Shown here in pieces: positions 34,030 through 47,400 of a DNA stretch of 64,000 nt. The notes under the pieces were generated by a model. The model was given only the letters and a program-made list of their open reading frames with translations, was not told where the DNA came from and searched no databases. Location: the NCBI GenBank assembly GCA_026225945.1, contig JAMJFZ010001258.1:15604001-15668000 (forward strand), read 5' to 3'. Numbering within the stretch: position 1 is the stretch's first letter; each line of letters begins with the position of its first letter. The position numbers and the translations under genes are program-made. The stretch is from Cricetomys ansorgei. Its lineage: Eukaryota; Chordata; Mammalia; Rodentia; Nesomyidae.

Positions 34030-36035
34030 CTATTTTTAGCGTGTTTGCTCCATTGTGCAACCACCACCACAGTCGGACTTTTAGAAATGTTCATTATTTG
34101 CCACAAAAGAGGGCTCATTACTTCCCATTCTTCTCTAGCCGCTGGCGACTCCCAATCTACCTTCTGACTCTAGACGTGCCTATTTCAGACATGCATGCGA
34201 GTAGACGCATACAGTGCCTCTTGTGTCTGCCTTGGAAAATGCTGTACCTCGCGCTTCACTCTTACGGCTGAGAAACATCGCATTGGATGAATATCGCACA
34301 CTCCGCCTGCACATCTGCTGAGGGACGTTTGACTGTTTCTGCCTTTGCACTGGTACGTAATATAAGCATGAACACTCGTGTACAAGTTCTTGTGTGTAAA
34401 CACTTTCCACATCTCTTGGGTGGACACCTAGAAGTGGGTGGGTGACCTAGTACCTGCGTGTTGTTAACTATTGGAAAGATGGCTGATCGCCTTTCCAACG
34501 GAGATAGATGTACAGTCTCAGATTTCCATCAGCTGTGAATGATTGTAACTATTTCTCCACATCCTCAGCGACTCTTGGTTTTTACTTTTGTCTTTCATTA
34601 CAGGTATCTTCGTGGAAATGAGGTGTTTCATTCCGCTACTTGGTATATACCTGAGGGCAAACAATACCAAATTCCCTTCCATGTTCTTATCGCCCATCTG
34701 TGGGTCTTCTTTTCTTAACTGTCTATTCAAATGCCTTGTTTTTAATACTAGGTATTCATTGCTTTTATATATCTATCATTGTATCTTCATCGTCTTTTTA
34801 TTGTTGACCTGTAAGGACTCTTTTGCTCCAGGCCTAGGAGTATTATTAGTTCAGTGGTTAGTTCAGTGGTTGCTTCCATGCAGGAAGATTTGGCTAACTT
34901 CTGCTAATGGTACAATGAAGGCATTCACTTCAACTCCTTAAGCTCAGGGCCTTCATCCCAATCTGCCTTTCCAATTTCCTTATGCCATCTTTTGAAGGAC
35001 AAAAGTCTCAATTTTGATGAAATTCATACACTTAAAGACTTTTGTTCGTATTTTTTCTGTCACATCCAAGAAACAATTGCCCTGCCTTGTCCCATGTAAC
35101 AGGAGGGAGATGTACACCAGTGTTTTCTCCGCAGAGATTTTTAGCTTTACCTAATATGTTTTGGGTTCGGTGGTATGTGATACCAAACGCATGTGGAGAC
35201 CCCACTTGTTCAACTCTGTTGGAAGATTCTCTTTACCAGTTATCTGAGTGTTTGGCTAATGTCAGGTAATCATAACTGTATGGTTTCTTGCTCAATTCTC
35301 CATTCTACGCCACTGAATTAGTCTAGTTTTATACATTTTTATTAATGACCCTTTGAAGAAAGATTGAAATAAGGAAATAAATTTCCTTCATCTTTGTGGG
35401 CGTTTTCCCCATTTGTCTAATTCTGGGTCTCTTGAATTTCCCTGTGAATGTTATGATCTATATAGTCATCTGACAAAAGGGAAGCCGAGACTTGGTAAGG
35501 ATTGGCTTGAATTTGTAGACCTGATCTTAATATTACCATCTTAATAATAAGGCTTCCAACCCATAATGTTCCTTATTTGGGTATCTTCTGATTTCTTTCA
35601 AAAGTACTTTATACTTTTCTTTGAGACAGGATCTCACTATGTGCCTTGGCTGGCCTGGAGCTTGCTTTGCAAATCAGGCTGGTCTCAGAGATCCACCTGC
35701 TTCTGTAACCGCCATGCCCCAAGTGCTGGGATCAAAGGTATGACCACCCAACACGGCCACTTCATACTTTTTGGTGCAGTGCCCTGGAGTCCTCGAGCAT
35801 GACACCGATTGCTTTGACCCTGTGATAATCCCCTTCTACACGAGTCACTTTTAAATTATTCATTGGTAGTTTATGGAGGTAAATTTATTTGCCTATTATT
35901 TCTGACAACCTAGCTAGACCTCCAACAGTTATATGTGTGGTTTAAGAATTACATATAGTTGTCTCATTTACAAATAGTATTATTTCTCCCCCTTTTGCTA
36001 CTCTGGTAGACATTTTGGAGGGCATTCCTGGTCTG
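34030..36035 (-). mobile_element. Old L1 fragment, inverted, about 2 kb
   Basis: On the plus strand the order is the reverse complement of an ancient L1 3' end: CTATTTCTCCACATCCTCAG at 34,550, CTTTTTATTGTTGACCTGTA at 34,795, GGCTTGAATTTGTAGACCTG at 35,505, and the ACAAATAGTATTATTTCTCC stretch at 35,970. An inverted B1 (35,612-35,758) is inserted. It has no intact frame. Confidence 0.75.
35612..35758 (-). mobile_element. Inverted B1 SINE inside an old L1
   Basis: GAGACAGGATCTCACTATGT and CCCCAAGTGCTGGGATCAAA. It interrupts the L1 at 34,030-36,035. Confidence 0.8.
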
Positions 36036-36383
36036 TCTATAGGAGGAAAATGTAGAATAAGGCTTTGCCAAAAAGAAGCCTCTCCCCATTGTGGCTGCAT
36101 GCCGCTTGGACTCCTGGGAACAGCTTGGAGTGAGGTATACAAGAAACTGACACTTGAAACGACCGTTGCTGCAGGACACGGAAAGAGAGCACAAAAGCTG
36201 ACGACAGGGAAGCAGGTAGAAATGAGGCTCAGATAAAGTGGACTGACCGGGGTTTTGGAAAAGTAACAAGTTAGATCTTTTCAGTAATTGCTGTGTTGGG
36301 AGAAGCTGAACCAGGGTAGGATAGGGTTAATTCAGTTCCCCAGACTTAGGTTAAGACAGCCAGGAAAGTGCTGTAAAGGTTCC

Positions 36384-36422
36384 CTTTTCCTTCCCTTCCC
36401 TTCCCCTCCCCCTCCCCTTCCT
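36384..36422 (+). repeat. (TTCCC)n pyrimidine tract
   Basis: CCTTCCCTTCCCTTCCCCTC-type run of about 40 bp. Confidence 0.8.
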
Positions 36423-36894
36423 AACTCTATCAACTAACTGAGGTTTAGAAAGTTACAAGTTAGAGATCAGGCAGCCTGGGACAGAGGGGCGGAGTCAAGT
36501 TGCCAATGAAAAAGTAACTGCAGCTTTTGAGAGCCCAGACTCAAATAGCAGAAAACAGCCACACCGTCACCGCTTTTCAGAGAAAAACCGTTACATTTTA
36601 AGTACCTTTCGCAGGAGAAAACAAGTAGCCATTGGGCATTAGGCATTACTTGTCTGTGACATTATCTTAAACTATTTCTTTTACTTTCTTGACATAGTTA
36701 AATCTTGTTAGGGCCTTAACCTATTTATAGCCTCTCATATAAAACATGAAAAAACAGAATTTCTGTCTCCCAGGAGTGCTTACCCTTGAACAAGGAGAAG
36801 GAAACAACAGTCAGCCTACTCTTAAGGACTGGCAAAGACTCACTGTACATAGTCTCTGATTCTGGGTATTCAGAATCAGTCTTACTGAGTTGCT

Positions 36895-37095
36895 AGGGAA
36901 AGAACCTTCATTGACTCGGGGGCTCCTTCACGCTAGACACTCCACTAAGCTACACCCCAGCGCCCCACCTCCAGGCCGTCCTCTTTAGTCTTTAAATTTT
37001 AAGGCAAGTCTCTCACTAGGTTACCCAGCAGGCTTGAGCTTTGAGGTCCTCTTCCCTCTCCCTCCCAGGCAGCCAGGATCACAGGCCTGTGCCAT
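36895..37095 (-). mobile_element. Inverted B4-type SINE
   Basis: CTCCACTAAGCTACACCCCA is an inverted ID head, followed by B1-like GTTACCCAGCAGGCTTGAGC. It is diverged. Confidence 0.45.
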
Positions 37096-37680
37096 GGCCT
37101 AGCAGGAGTCCTTTAGCACATATAAGGTGAAAGTAAACTCAGAAATTGAGGTGAACTGGCAACAGTGGATCTGTGTACTCTTGGGTATACAGATGTCTGC
37201 TGGGAAGTTCCTGCTGGAAAACCCAGCTTCTACAATCTGCGTGTTCCTCACAGCCTCAGAGAAAGTAAAAAAGGCTAAAGGAGAAAAACAAGGGAAAGCA
37301 AACCCCATCTTGTGATCACAGAGGACTATTTTCTTCTGGCCACGACTACTGTGCATTAACATGAGCGGAAGCTACCTGTTTCCCCAAAGATAGGCCATTC
37401 CTGAGGCAAGTGAGCTGGACTGCCCAACTGGGCTGCAAGGGAAGATTTGCTCCTTAGGCACTCTGGCAATTCTCCAAGTCATGGTGCCAGCTGGTGATGT
37501 TTTGGATTCAGTGCCAACTGACTACTGGTTTCCTGTTGACACCCAAGAAAAGCAGGGCAGATTACTGGGGTGACTCAGGTAAAGGTAAAGGACACGGGTG
37601 GGGTGGAGATCAGACAGGTCCTGGGAGACCGCATCACAGCCAGAACACGACGAGACATATTGCAGTCAGATCCATTTCAT

Positions 37681-37686
37681 TTTATT
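37681..37686 (-). other. Candidate polyadenylation signal of copy B
   Basis: The minus strand reads AATAAA within TAATAAAATG. It lies about 3.6 kb from the stop codon, where the paralogue-conserved sequence ends. Confidence 0.5.
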
Positions 37687-40365
37687 ATGAACAAACACAA
37701 CCTCAGATGAGTAGAAATACTTTCAGAGTTGATATTAATGAAAATTATTAGATACCAAATAGCTACTGTTGCACATAATAAAGGAAAAAAATCCCACCCA
37801 AGGACATGGAGTCCTGCATGTTTTCATAGCAATGAGTATACGTTACCTAACACATCCATTCAGTCTCTGAAAAGAACGATGTGGATTAACAATGTCATCT
37901 GGGACATAGGCACGTGTCAAGTCCATGGTGGACACAGCTACTATAAAAACGTGCAGGACTTAACGTACTCCTCTGCTGAGGACCCCAAATGTTTTACAAA
38001 GAGCATTGAGTCATGCTCAAACCTACCCACTGAGGTAGGTCAGGATCATTATCCCCGTTTCACAGAATACTGAGTCACATTATTGTGAAGCGACGTGTCC
38101 AGTGCTACGGTTTTGAGTTTGTCCCATAATTCACGGGCTGGAAACTGACTCCCCCAATGCAACACGGTTGACAGCTGGAACCACTGAGAGCTGATTAGGT
38201 CGGGAGGGCTCTTCCCTCATTAATACCCTTACCCAAGGAGTGAATTCACTGTTTTCAGAGTGGGACTGTTATAAAAAAAAAAAAAATTGAGAACGGCAGG
38301 AGGCCCTGGCCTTCACCACCAGCATAACATGGCCACCTTGCTTTCCTAACTTAACTTTCCTACTACAACCTATTCAACTAAAAAAAAAAGACTCAGGGTA
38401 CTAGCAAGCCTTAAAGAAAAGCTTCCACTTTAAATGCTACAACCAGCTTTTAATCTTAAAACAAATAACAAAACCTACAAATCACATACGTTCAAACTAC
38501 TTCCACCATCCATCAGCTATGAGCACTAGAAAAAAAAATCCCTAAGAAAAGGTCCCAAAATGAAGCCCCCAAAGGGAACACGGCAAATCGATGTAGTTCA
38601 TCCCTCCAGCCATGCCAGTTTTGATCCGTGCCTTTGCAGGTGCTCTGCTTCTAAGGACTTCACACAGGAAGCAAGCACAGGCTCACAAGCAACAGGATTA
38701 GAAAAGAGGTAAGGCACCCAAGTCAGACTTTTAGCGTGTCCACAAGGCGAGGGCTGTTAGAAAGTCACCCAATCAGGTCTTAGTTTCTTATTAATGTGTT
38801 GCTCGATTTGAGCTTTAAAAATCTCGAAAGAAGTGTTCCTTAGTGAGCTGGTATACCCTTATCGACAGATACATATAAATGGGGTCCCTCGCCACAGCAC
38901 GGTTCAGACCCATGGGGCGTGCTTACAAGAGAAAGTTGCTTTTATTTTTCACGTCTTAAGTGGGCACCTGATAACTAGTGGGAACTAAAATCATCCAGAA
39001 GGCATTTCCGGGGAATAGGGCCACAGGTCCTCAAATATGCTATAATCTTCCAAGAACTCCATTTTAATGAGGAGCTAAAAAATAAACCTGCTTTCGTGGG
39101 GGCGCTTAGAGAGAGGTCCTGAAGCCTCTATTCAACTAATACAGGAAGACTGTTCTCTCCACCCTCTGGGGCTTGGTGGTATATAGAGCACTTGGTATGA
39201 TACACATCTTAATACAGCAGACCCAGGCTTCTGCATGGCTGGCTGAGCTATGCTGAAAATCTTTTATGCAAAGTTCACGGCGTCTCAGATCTCATCTTAA
39301 GCCAGCAGATCTCGGCTCGAGGAATAAGGGATTCAAACTGAGGCACTTAAGAACCCGACCTTGGTTCCTGTGCTTCCCATTTAGCCAACATGTCCTCCTT
39401 CTAAAAGCACCAGAGCATCACCCCGGAGTACTGATTAACCCAAGGAGCTTGGCTGAACATGCAGGGAGCACTGAGCATGCTCTGCCTTGACTCACATCAG
39501 AGCCTAAAAAAAGGAACTGTATCTTGCTCTGTACCCGGAGCACTGGCACAACGGGAGCTTTTGCTTTGGAATGACTCATGAGACAAAGAGCCTCTGTGAG
39601 TCAGGGATGTTTCTAGAAAGCTTGCCAAACTTTTTTGAAGACGCTGCTGGGACCGCGGAGCTTTACTGTCTGTCAACACGCATGACGTTTCAGCCTAGAG
39701 CAAGACTAAATGTCAAAGAGAAAAAAAAAAAAAACCAATAAAAATAAACCAAAACACCAAAACGGGTAGGAGAAAAGAGGCAGACGTAGAGCTAAGAGAT
39801 TTCGGCCATGAATCCCAGGCAGGTGTAGGGATGCAGACTGGACGGTCGGTCACAGAGCTCGTGAGGCATGAGTCGATATGGGGGATAGCCTTTCTGTAAA
39901 GAGAAGTTGGAACGGGGAGAGCTAATATCTAACCTGTTTCAATAGAGCACCCAAAACCTTTGAAGCCCCCGGGCAATGTGATCCCAGAAGCTTTCCCCTG
40001 GGAAGTTTCTAGGAGCTGCCTAGTATCTTCCAACTTCTCCATCTGCTGCCCAACACCGGGAGGAACATCTTTTTTCGAGGGATGCACTCGAAACGAGTAT
40101 TTGCAAGTTCCAGGGCAGACTCTCCAGTTCTAACTGTGATTTAAGTTCGTCTTAAAATCCTTCCATCGCTGGACGTACGGAAAAGCCGCAGCCATCCTGA
40201 ATTTGTGGGAGCAACCAGTATCTTGAAGATGGAAGAACGGGGATTAAAAGACATTAGATGTGCAGCTCACAGAAGGCTCAAAACTATGAGTGACTGTCCT
40301 CATCAACTCCAAACATGCCTCACCCCAAGACTTCTCGCTCTGTATGTCCTTGTAATTGCTTCATT

Positions 40366-40480
40366 TATTTACTTGAGACAAGGTCTCACTATCTGGCCCT
40401 GGCTGGCCTTGAACTCAGAGTTCCACCTGCCTGCCTCTCAAGTACTGTGATTTAAGGCGTGTGCCACCATGCCAGACCCT
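40366..40480 (-). mobile_element. Inverted B1 SINE in the 3' UTR of copy B
   Basis: TTGAGACAAGGTCTCACTAT, then TTGAACTCAGAGTTCCACCT. Confidence 0.8.
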
Positions 40481-41257
40481 ATGTAGCTGTTATTAAAGGA
40501 AAAGAAAATCCTTTTTTCAGTAGGGACCACTTTTCCTACAAACTTTTTTTTTTTTACTTTTTTAAATCTTCAGCCTAACCTACACTGAGATACGGATGCG
40601 TGTCACCAAGGCCCATGGCTGTCACCTACTCAGAATTAGCAGAGGAGGCCTGTTGTGCGGAGAGCCTCCAGGGCTTCTGCTAGACAAGCAGCTGAGCCTG
40701 ATCACAAGAGATCCCCCTCTCCCACAGCTCTGATGAATCACAGCCTGCATGTTGAATTTGGCCCCTTAAGATTAACCTACTTTGCAAGCTCTCTGCCAAA
40801 TGAAACTATTTTCCATTCCATCTGGAAAAGCCTGGGCTAAAATAACGGGAGAAAAAATCTCTGAAGATTTTCTTGTGTTTCTAACTCAGAACAGCTTAAG
40901 AAGAGTTGGGAGTGGGGCACAAACCTTTACTTTTAGACCCTTGGAAAGTTGGTATGCTCTGGAAGGTGAACACTGACCTATGGCTGAGCAGCTGCTGGCT
41001 TGGGAGGCAATGAGAAATGAGGTCAACAGGGACAAAGTAAAGAAAAAGACAATGGGAATAGAGAAGAGAATAAGATCAGCTTAGCATCGAGAGGAAGAGC
41101 TGTTGTCTTTCGATACTTGTCGGTTTTACAATGCTGTACCAGGATGGGTTAACTTCATCATTTTAGCATCTGGGTAGCAATACTCAGTAGTTAATTAACA
41201 GAACACTAAGCCTCTGCCAAGCTGGCTTTTGGAACGGGAAACTGGAAGACCCAAAAC

Positions 41258-41457
41258 TCAGCCACTCTTGAAGCTTCCATCCCCAGTTCTCTTAATCCTG
41301 GCTAAGACAGCGGCCCTGGACACCCTCTTCCGGTCATAGGCCAGGCCCAGGGCAGCCATGCAGTCGATGAAGAACGTGGTGAAGTTGATGTGCCAGCGGT
41401 ACTCACTGGCAGAGTAGTCGTAGGGGAAGGCGTGGTGGTAGTTGTGGAAGCCCTCGC
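41258..41457 (-). CDS. Scd1: Scd1-type copy B, coding exon 6 and stop
   Basis: It encodes residues 293-358 with the HNYHH box, ending SFKSG and TGA at 41260-41258. From 41,281 into intron 5 at 41,507 it matches copy A at all but one base by my reading. Confidence 0.93.
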
Positions 41458-44400
41458 CTGGAACGGAAGCAAGGAGAGCAGTTAGGGGCTCAGAGGTTGC
41501 TGCTTCCACCTCTCTGCACACCTATAACCTACTGGGTTCCTTGAACTTTGGAGAATCAGACTGCAGGTGAGTGAATGGATAAATCCAATTATGTTTTACT
41601 CTGAGCAAATAGTCACCCTCAAAGGCATCGTAGTTCCGTTTACAGTATGGGAGCAGTTTTCTACTTCCACTATGTGGGTCCTAGGGATGAAACTCAGGCT
41701 GGTCAGGCTTGGCAAGTGCCTTTACCTGCTGAACCACCATGCCAGCCCAGAAAAGGTACTGTTAATAAAACCCAACATAGCCTAAGTCAGTGAGTGTTAT
41801 ACAAACGAGCATCACTCTGCAGAGTCATTGGATGACCAACGGCTCTTATCACTAAGGAGAAGAAGCCATGGGTCTGCATAGGGAACACCAACTCCAGGCC
41901 TTTGTCAAACTGTGCTGGGAGAGGACAGAAAATGTGGGCACAGGTAGTAGAGGCATGCATTCATCCACCCTGACAACTGGGACTGGATTTATAGGCTGGA
42001 TCAACAATGACAATCAAGTGATCTCATAGCATTCCCCAGTGCTGTGGGGAGGAGAGCTCCAGCTCTAGAGAACAGAAAAAATGAAGGACAAGTGGAAAGA
42101 CGGTGGTAGGGAAAGCATGTGCCACCACAGGCATCACTAATGGATAAGCCACATCCAGCACACTATGGAGATCATGTGACATACTTGAAATGTATTTCTC
42201 TAAAGTATAATCATTCTACCCTTTGTTTGTTTGTTTTTGTTTTTTCAAGACAGGGTTTCTCTGTTGTAACTCTGGCTGTCCTGGAACTCACGCTATAGAC
42301 CAGGCTGGCCTCGAACTCACAAAGATCCTTCTGCCTCTGCCTCCCAAGCGTTGGGATTAAAGGCGTGTGCCACCACTGCCCAGCTTCATTCTACTTTTTA
42401 TACAGCATGGCTAAATAAAAGCATGAGGCTTACACTCATGGAGATGACCCTATTTTCCCTGCCCCGAGTGAGATGACAGACCTGCCAGAGGTAACTAGGA
42501 AATGGGAAAACTCAAAAGGGCCCATTACAGCCAGATTTTCACCCTTACAGAAAGTTACAGCCTCTCAAAAGGCTTCCCCAGTGAAAATATCCCCAGTCTT
42601 ATAGTGGGACATACGCAAAAATCAGATCATCCCGATTCCTCTGGCTCCTGGCCAAGTATCTCCAGATGTGGTCATGCAGAGCACTTACCCACAGCTCCCA
42701 TCGAAACCAGGATATTCTCCCGAGAGCTGATGTTCTTGTCGTAGGGGCGATATCCATAGAGGTGGGCGGCACTGTTCACCAGCCAGGTGGCGTTGAGCAC
42801 CACAGCGTACCGCAGGAAGGTGCTGACGCACAAGCTGTTCACGAAGGTTTCGCCCCAGCAATACCAGGGCACCAGCGTGGGCAGGATGAAGCACATCAGC
42901 AGGAGGCCAGGCTTGTAGTACCTACGATGAGATTACACATTTTAGAGTCCACGGAGAGAGGAGGTCTCCTGCACTTACACGGACTGTCTACTTCCTGCAG
43001 GCAGGGCTGTTTTATCCCCTGTACCGTGAGGAAAGAGTGGCAGGAGCCAGCCCCCAAAAACGTGGTGGAAAATCTGAGAGCAAATGCTGTTATCTCCCTG
43101 GCTAGGTGGGGCAGCGTGGGTGCAATAGAATACCCTTTTATCACAGTTGCTTCCTGGCTGTGAGTCTCTCTCTCGTGCCCACTGGAGTCTTCAGCTGTAG
43201 CACGAGCTGTGGAGCCTCCATTTCCTGCTACCACCATTCTTAGCTCTGCTGGCCCCACCCCAACACTAAGTGTCCTCGACCCTCTGCCAGCCTCTGACCC
43301 TACAGCAACACTCTCCCTCTCCGTCACGTAGACCAGGCCACGGACACTCAGAGGGAACTGACCCCTCTCAGTTCCCCGCACCCACCTCCTTCCCATCAAC
43401 TTTGACCTCCGCTTCCTTGGCTTCCTACCATCTAAACCTGTGCCCCTCCCAAGAGCGGGCGACACTCCCGACGCGTGCTGCTAGAGAATCCTATAGTAAT
43501 TCTGTTGCCAGCTTCACTACCCGTACGTCTGTCTGCGTGTAGGGCTCCACGGGAAGGGCTTCGGCGGTATGTCTTCATCATCCTTTTAAATGTCTCGCAC
43601 CTTGGATTTCAAGTGAAGGGACTCATCCCTGGAACAGTCTTGAGGCTGTGGCTCACCATGGTCTGTCCGCACAGTCTCTCTCTGGGACACTGGAGACGTC
43701 CCCTTGTAGTTGATGACTCTACACCACTTTTCCCTAAGCCCTCCCTCTGCTCTTTGTATCCCTCGAGTATAGTCACATCCTCGCTTACGTGATGGCTATC
43801 AGGCTACTTGGCTTTTCCCTCTGTCACCTAGTAGGCTACCTATTCCTTCACGATAAGGTCTCCATTACAGTAAGCTCTCTGTCTTTTTTTTTCCTAGGGC
43901 AATAAAACAGGGTTTTTGTTTTGTTCTGCATTTAATTGGTTCCAATAAGATAATGCCTACAAAGAAAATTCAGTTTACCTCTCTGGCTCATAAGACATTA
44001 AAAGCTGGTTTTAAAATGATCAGAACATTTAGACCCAGTAAGTCATGGCTTTTATTTTATAATTCCTAAGGGAAAAGGCAGAGAGTGTAAACCCCACGTT
44101 CCCAGGACCATATCCTCAGCTCCACCCCCTTCACTCACCTCCTCTGGAACATCACCAGCTTCTCAGCTTTAAGGTCAGACATGTCCAGTTTTCCACCCTT
44201 CTCTTTGACAGCTGGGTGTTTGCGCACAAGCAGCCAACCCACGTGAGAGAAGAAAAAGCCCCGCCGGGAATTGTGAGGGTCGGCGTGTGTTTCTGAGAAC
44301 TTGTGGTGGGCGCGGTGGTCTCGGGCCCATTCATACACGTCATTCTGGAAGGACAGGAAAGAGGGACCCAGTATGAGAAGAGATGCCCTCTGGGAGAATG

Positions 44401-47400
44401 GAGGGGTCCCAGGACTCTCAGCCCAACTCACAAAATCCTCATGACTCTGGCTCAAAAATACGCATAGGGTGGAGGTGAGGGGCTATCCTCTGCTTCATTC
44501 ACAATTGCCTTAGAAGCACATATAGAGAAGCAACTTAAAGTCCCAGAACATAGAGAATAGTATGGTCACTTCCTGAGACTGTATGGAAGGGGAAGAGTAG
44601 GTAAGCCACAGACCTCACGTTTCATTAGCAAGTAAGATGGCGGATTATTTTTAACAGTTAATTTTATGTGTGTGTGAATACACGTGTGTATGTGTCACCG
44701 CATGTGTGTGGTCAGAGGACAACTTCGGCAATCGATTCCCCACGTCTGTTCTCCAGGCTCTAGGCCTCAAGCCCAGGCTGTCAGTCTTGTCCCCACTGAG
44801 CCAATCCACACAGCAGCTTTCTAACCAGTAAGCATGGGACCTGGTGCATGCGGAGTGTCTTGTCTTCTGGCTCAGGGTGCGAGGCAAGTGGCCTTGGGTC
44901 CTAGGGTGCTCCTCTGTTGAAACAGGTGAGGAACTCTATCCGTCGCCAAGTGGCAGGCCTTCCCGCCCAGTATCAAGGACAGCACGAAACTCATGAGCAC
45001 AGGCACGTTTCCAAAGGACCCGTGGGCTTGCCTGGGACCTGCCATACCTTCAAAGGTATACCAGTGTCTTTCTCTTCCTTCCCTTTGTTCCCCAAGAACA
45101 CGAGGAAGATAAAGTTGATAAAATAAAACCAGAGACGATCAGGCAAATCTGGTGAGTGCCTCAATTTGTTTTGTTTTCCTATAAAGGGTTTCTCTGTGTA
45201 GCCCTGGCTGCCCTGGAACTCATTCTATAGACTAAGCTGGTCTTGAACTCAGGGATCTGCCTGCCTCTGCCTCCCAAGTACTGGGATTAAAGCCCTGTGC
45301 CACCACCAGTCGGCAGAGTACCTCACATCTTGACAAGGCAATGGGGACTAATTTAGTTTCCTAGTTTCCTCTTGCTGCAAATTAAAGCCAACACTGGCTC
45401 TCCTGTGTCCTTGAAGCTTAGTAGCCACAGGAGTCCCCTCTCAATTCTCTCTCCTTTCTCTGCTATAAGCTTGTGCCTCCAACAATCTTCAAGATGCTTT
45501 ACTTCGCACCGTAGCCTCACGGGCTGATGTTGACGGAGCCAATCTCTAGGTGTCTCCTTGTCTGTAAAGGGGTAGTAACAGCAGTATCTACTACCTCAAA
45601 CCGCTGTGCGGACTGAAGGAGTTCCTCTACGGGAAATGCTTAGTGTTTGTTCTAAAACAACAGAGCTCCAGAGTCTATGTGACGTCACCTCCTATCCCAC
45701 TGTGGTGTAGTCTCAGACAGTTGCCCTAATGCATTAGCGAACCGTCCACTCGAGGTCTAGCCAACAGGGTCAGTGGCTCTTGTGCCCCATCCTTTACACC
45801 GAAGAGCCACCACAGCCATGCTGTGCGACACCCGCAGGGACCTTGAGATGAAAGCTGACCCGGCACTTGGAGACCTTTTCTTGTTTTCCTTCCCAGCGAC
45901 TCCACGGCATGTGGACTTCGGCACTGCACTCTAGGTGACCACGGGAGACTAGAAAGGGTGATGGCTGTCCTCATAACACTAATCTAGATGGTGATCCCTG
46001 TCTGCCCACCCAGATCACCCACGGGGAGGAGACACGGCCACAGCACCGGTGTCTTACCTGGAAAGCCATGGTGTTGGCAATGATGAGGAAGACCCTCAGA
46101 GGCAGCCGCGCCTTGTAGGTTCGGTGGCTCCACAGGCGATGAGCCCCGGCCGTGATGCCCAAGGCACTGATTACGTAGTACAAATATGCTGTAGGACAAG
46201 AAAGTCAGGACATCACCAACAAACCAGTTCCACGAGGGAAATACGCCAAAGACAGTTTCCTAGCGCCAGCCGGCTTCTCTTTAACCTAAAGGTCTGTTTT
46301 TTCCGGAAGCCCTGGGATGCCCCAGTCTGTGAAACCTTATAGTCTTTACCACTTTGTGCCACTGGTTGTCATCCCAGGGCCTCTACTATCTACTTTGACC
46401 TCTAGCTGTCCTCTAAGATGCTCTGGCCAGGAAACTGCGTTTTCTCAACCTTGAACCCAAATCCAAGGGCATCTTTTTGAAGCAGCAGCCAGAACAACTT
46501 GGGCACTGGCTAACTGGAGGAGACAACTGGTGATCCGCTGAATGGATAACCACACGCGAGGCTTTATCAGAGGGCACAAAAGCATTTCAACACGGCAGCA
46601 GGACAAATGGTCAGATTCACATCGCGGCTCAGACATCGGATGCCAACATGCTCATGTTCTCCACACACCTTAAGGAAGGTGTGCGCTCTTAGTACCATAC
46701 ATTTCTGTTGGAGAAACAGATTCTGGCAAGGGTGAGGGTGTTTGTCTACTGTTTGGAGGTGAGTTTTCTGTCCCCTACCCCTTGTTTCAGTTCAACTATC
46801 CAGCCCCAAAGATCTGTGTATCCAGTTCCTGTGTCTCTCCTTGGCCATGCTCTTGTCTCTCTAGACTCTCACCCTGAAGGTTAGATGCACCGGGAGATGC
46901 CCAAAGCTGGCAAACGACCATTGCTTCTCTGTTCTTGAGGCATGCAAGTTCAGGAAGTGCCAGTCAAGATATCTAACCGGGAAGAAGGAAAGTAGTACAC
47001 CCACCTGTCCCCTCCATTAGCAGAACCAGGAAGGAGGGACTGAGGCCTTGGGAGAAAGGGCTAATTAATACTTGTTCCCTCCTGAGGAACATCAGGAAAC
47101 AAAGAACCTTCAGAGGCTACAGAACTTAGTTGCTATTGGAGACACCACACATTGTATGAACTGCTCTGTGTCCTTGTGCAGACAGATAATGTTTCCTAAG
47201 AACCCTCTCTCCTCCGTCCCTCTTCCCATCCCTCCTCCATGATCCCAGGAGAGCAACAGAAAGCATTTCAAGGGAAGTTCTGGCCATAGGATGGAAGACC
47301 TTCATCCCAGTGTCTGACTATCCCTAGGCCTGGAAAAATCCTAAGGTAACCAGAGCCCAGCATCACAGGAGGACTTTGGGCAAAGCAGAAGCCCTTAGCT

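Larger units (their letters stand above)
37660..41257 (-). other. Scd1: Probable 3' UTR of copy B, about 3.6 kb
   Basis: The interval runs from the stop to just past an AATAAA signal at 37,686-37,681. The length agrees with the 3.5 kb or so typical of mammalian Scd 3' UTRs. Several blocks are shared with the DNA after copies A and C; for example 38,420-38,460 resembles 62,285-62,330. An inverted B1 (40,366-40,480) is inserted. The 3' end is inferred. Confidence 0.55.

Noticed and set aside
42666..43163. A 165-codon plus-strand open frame
   Set aside because: It is antisense to exon 5 of copy B and its intron; openness reflects the conserved exon on the other strand.
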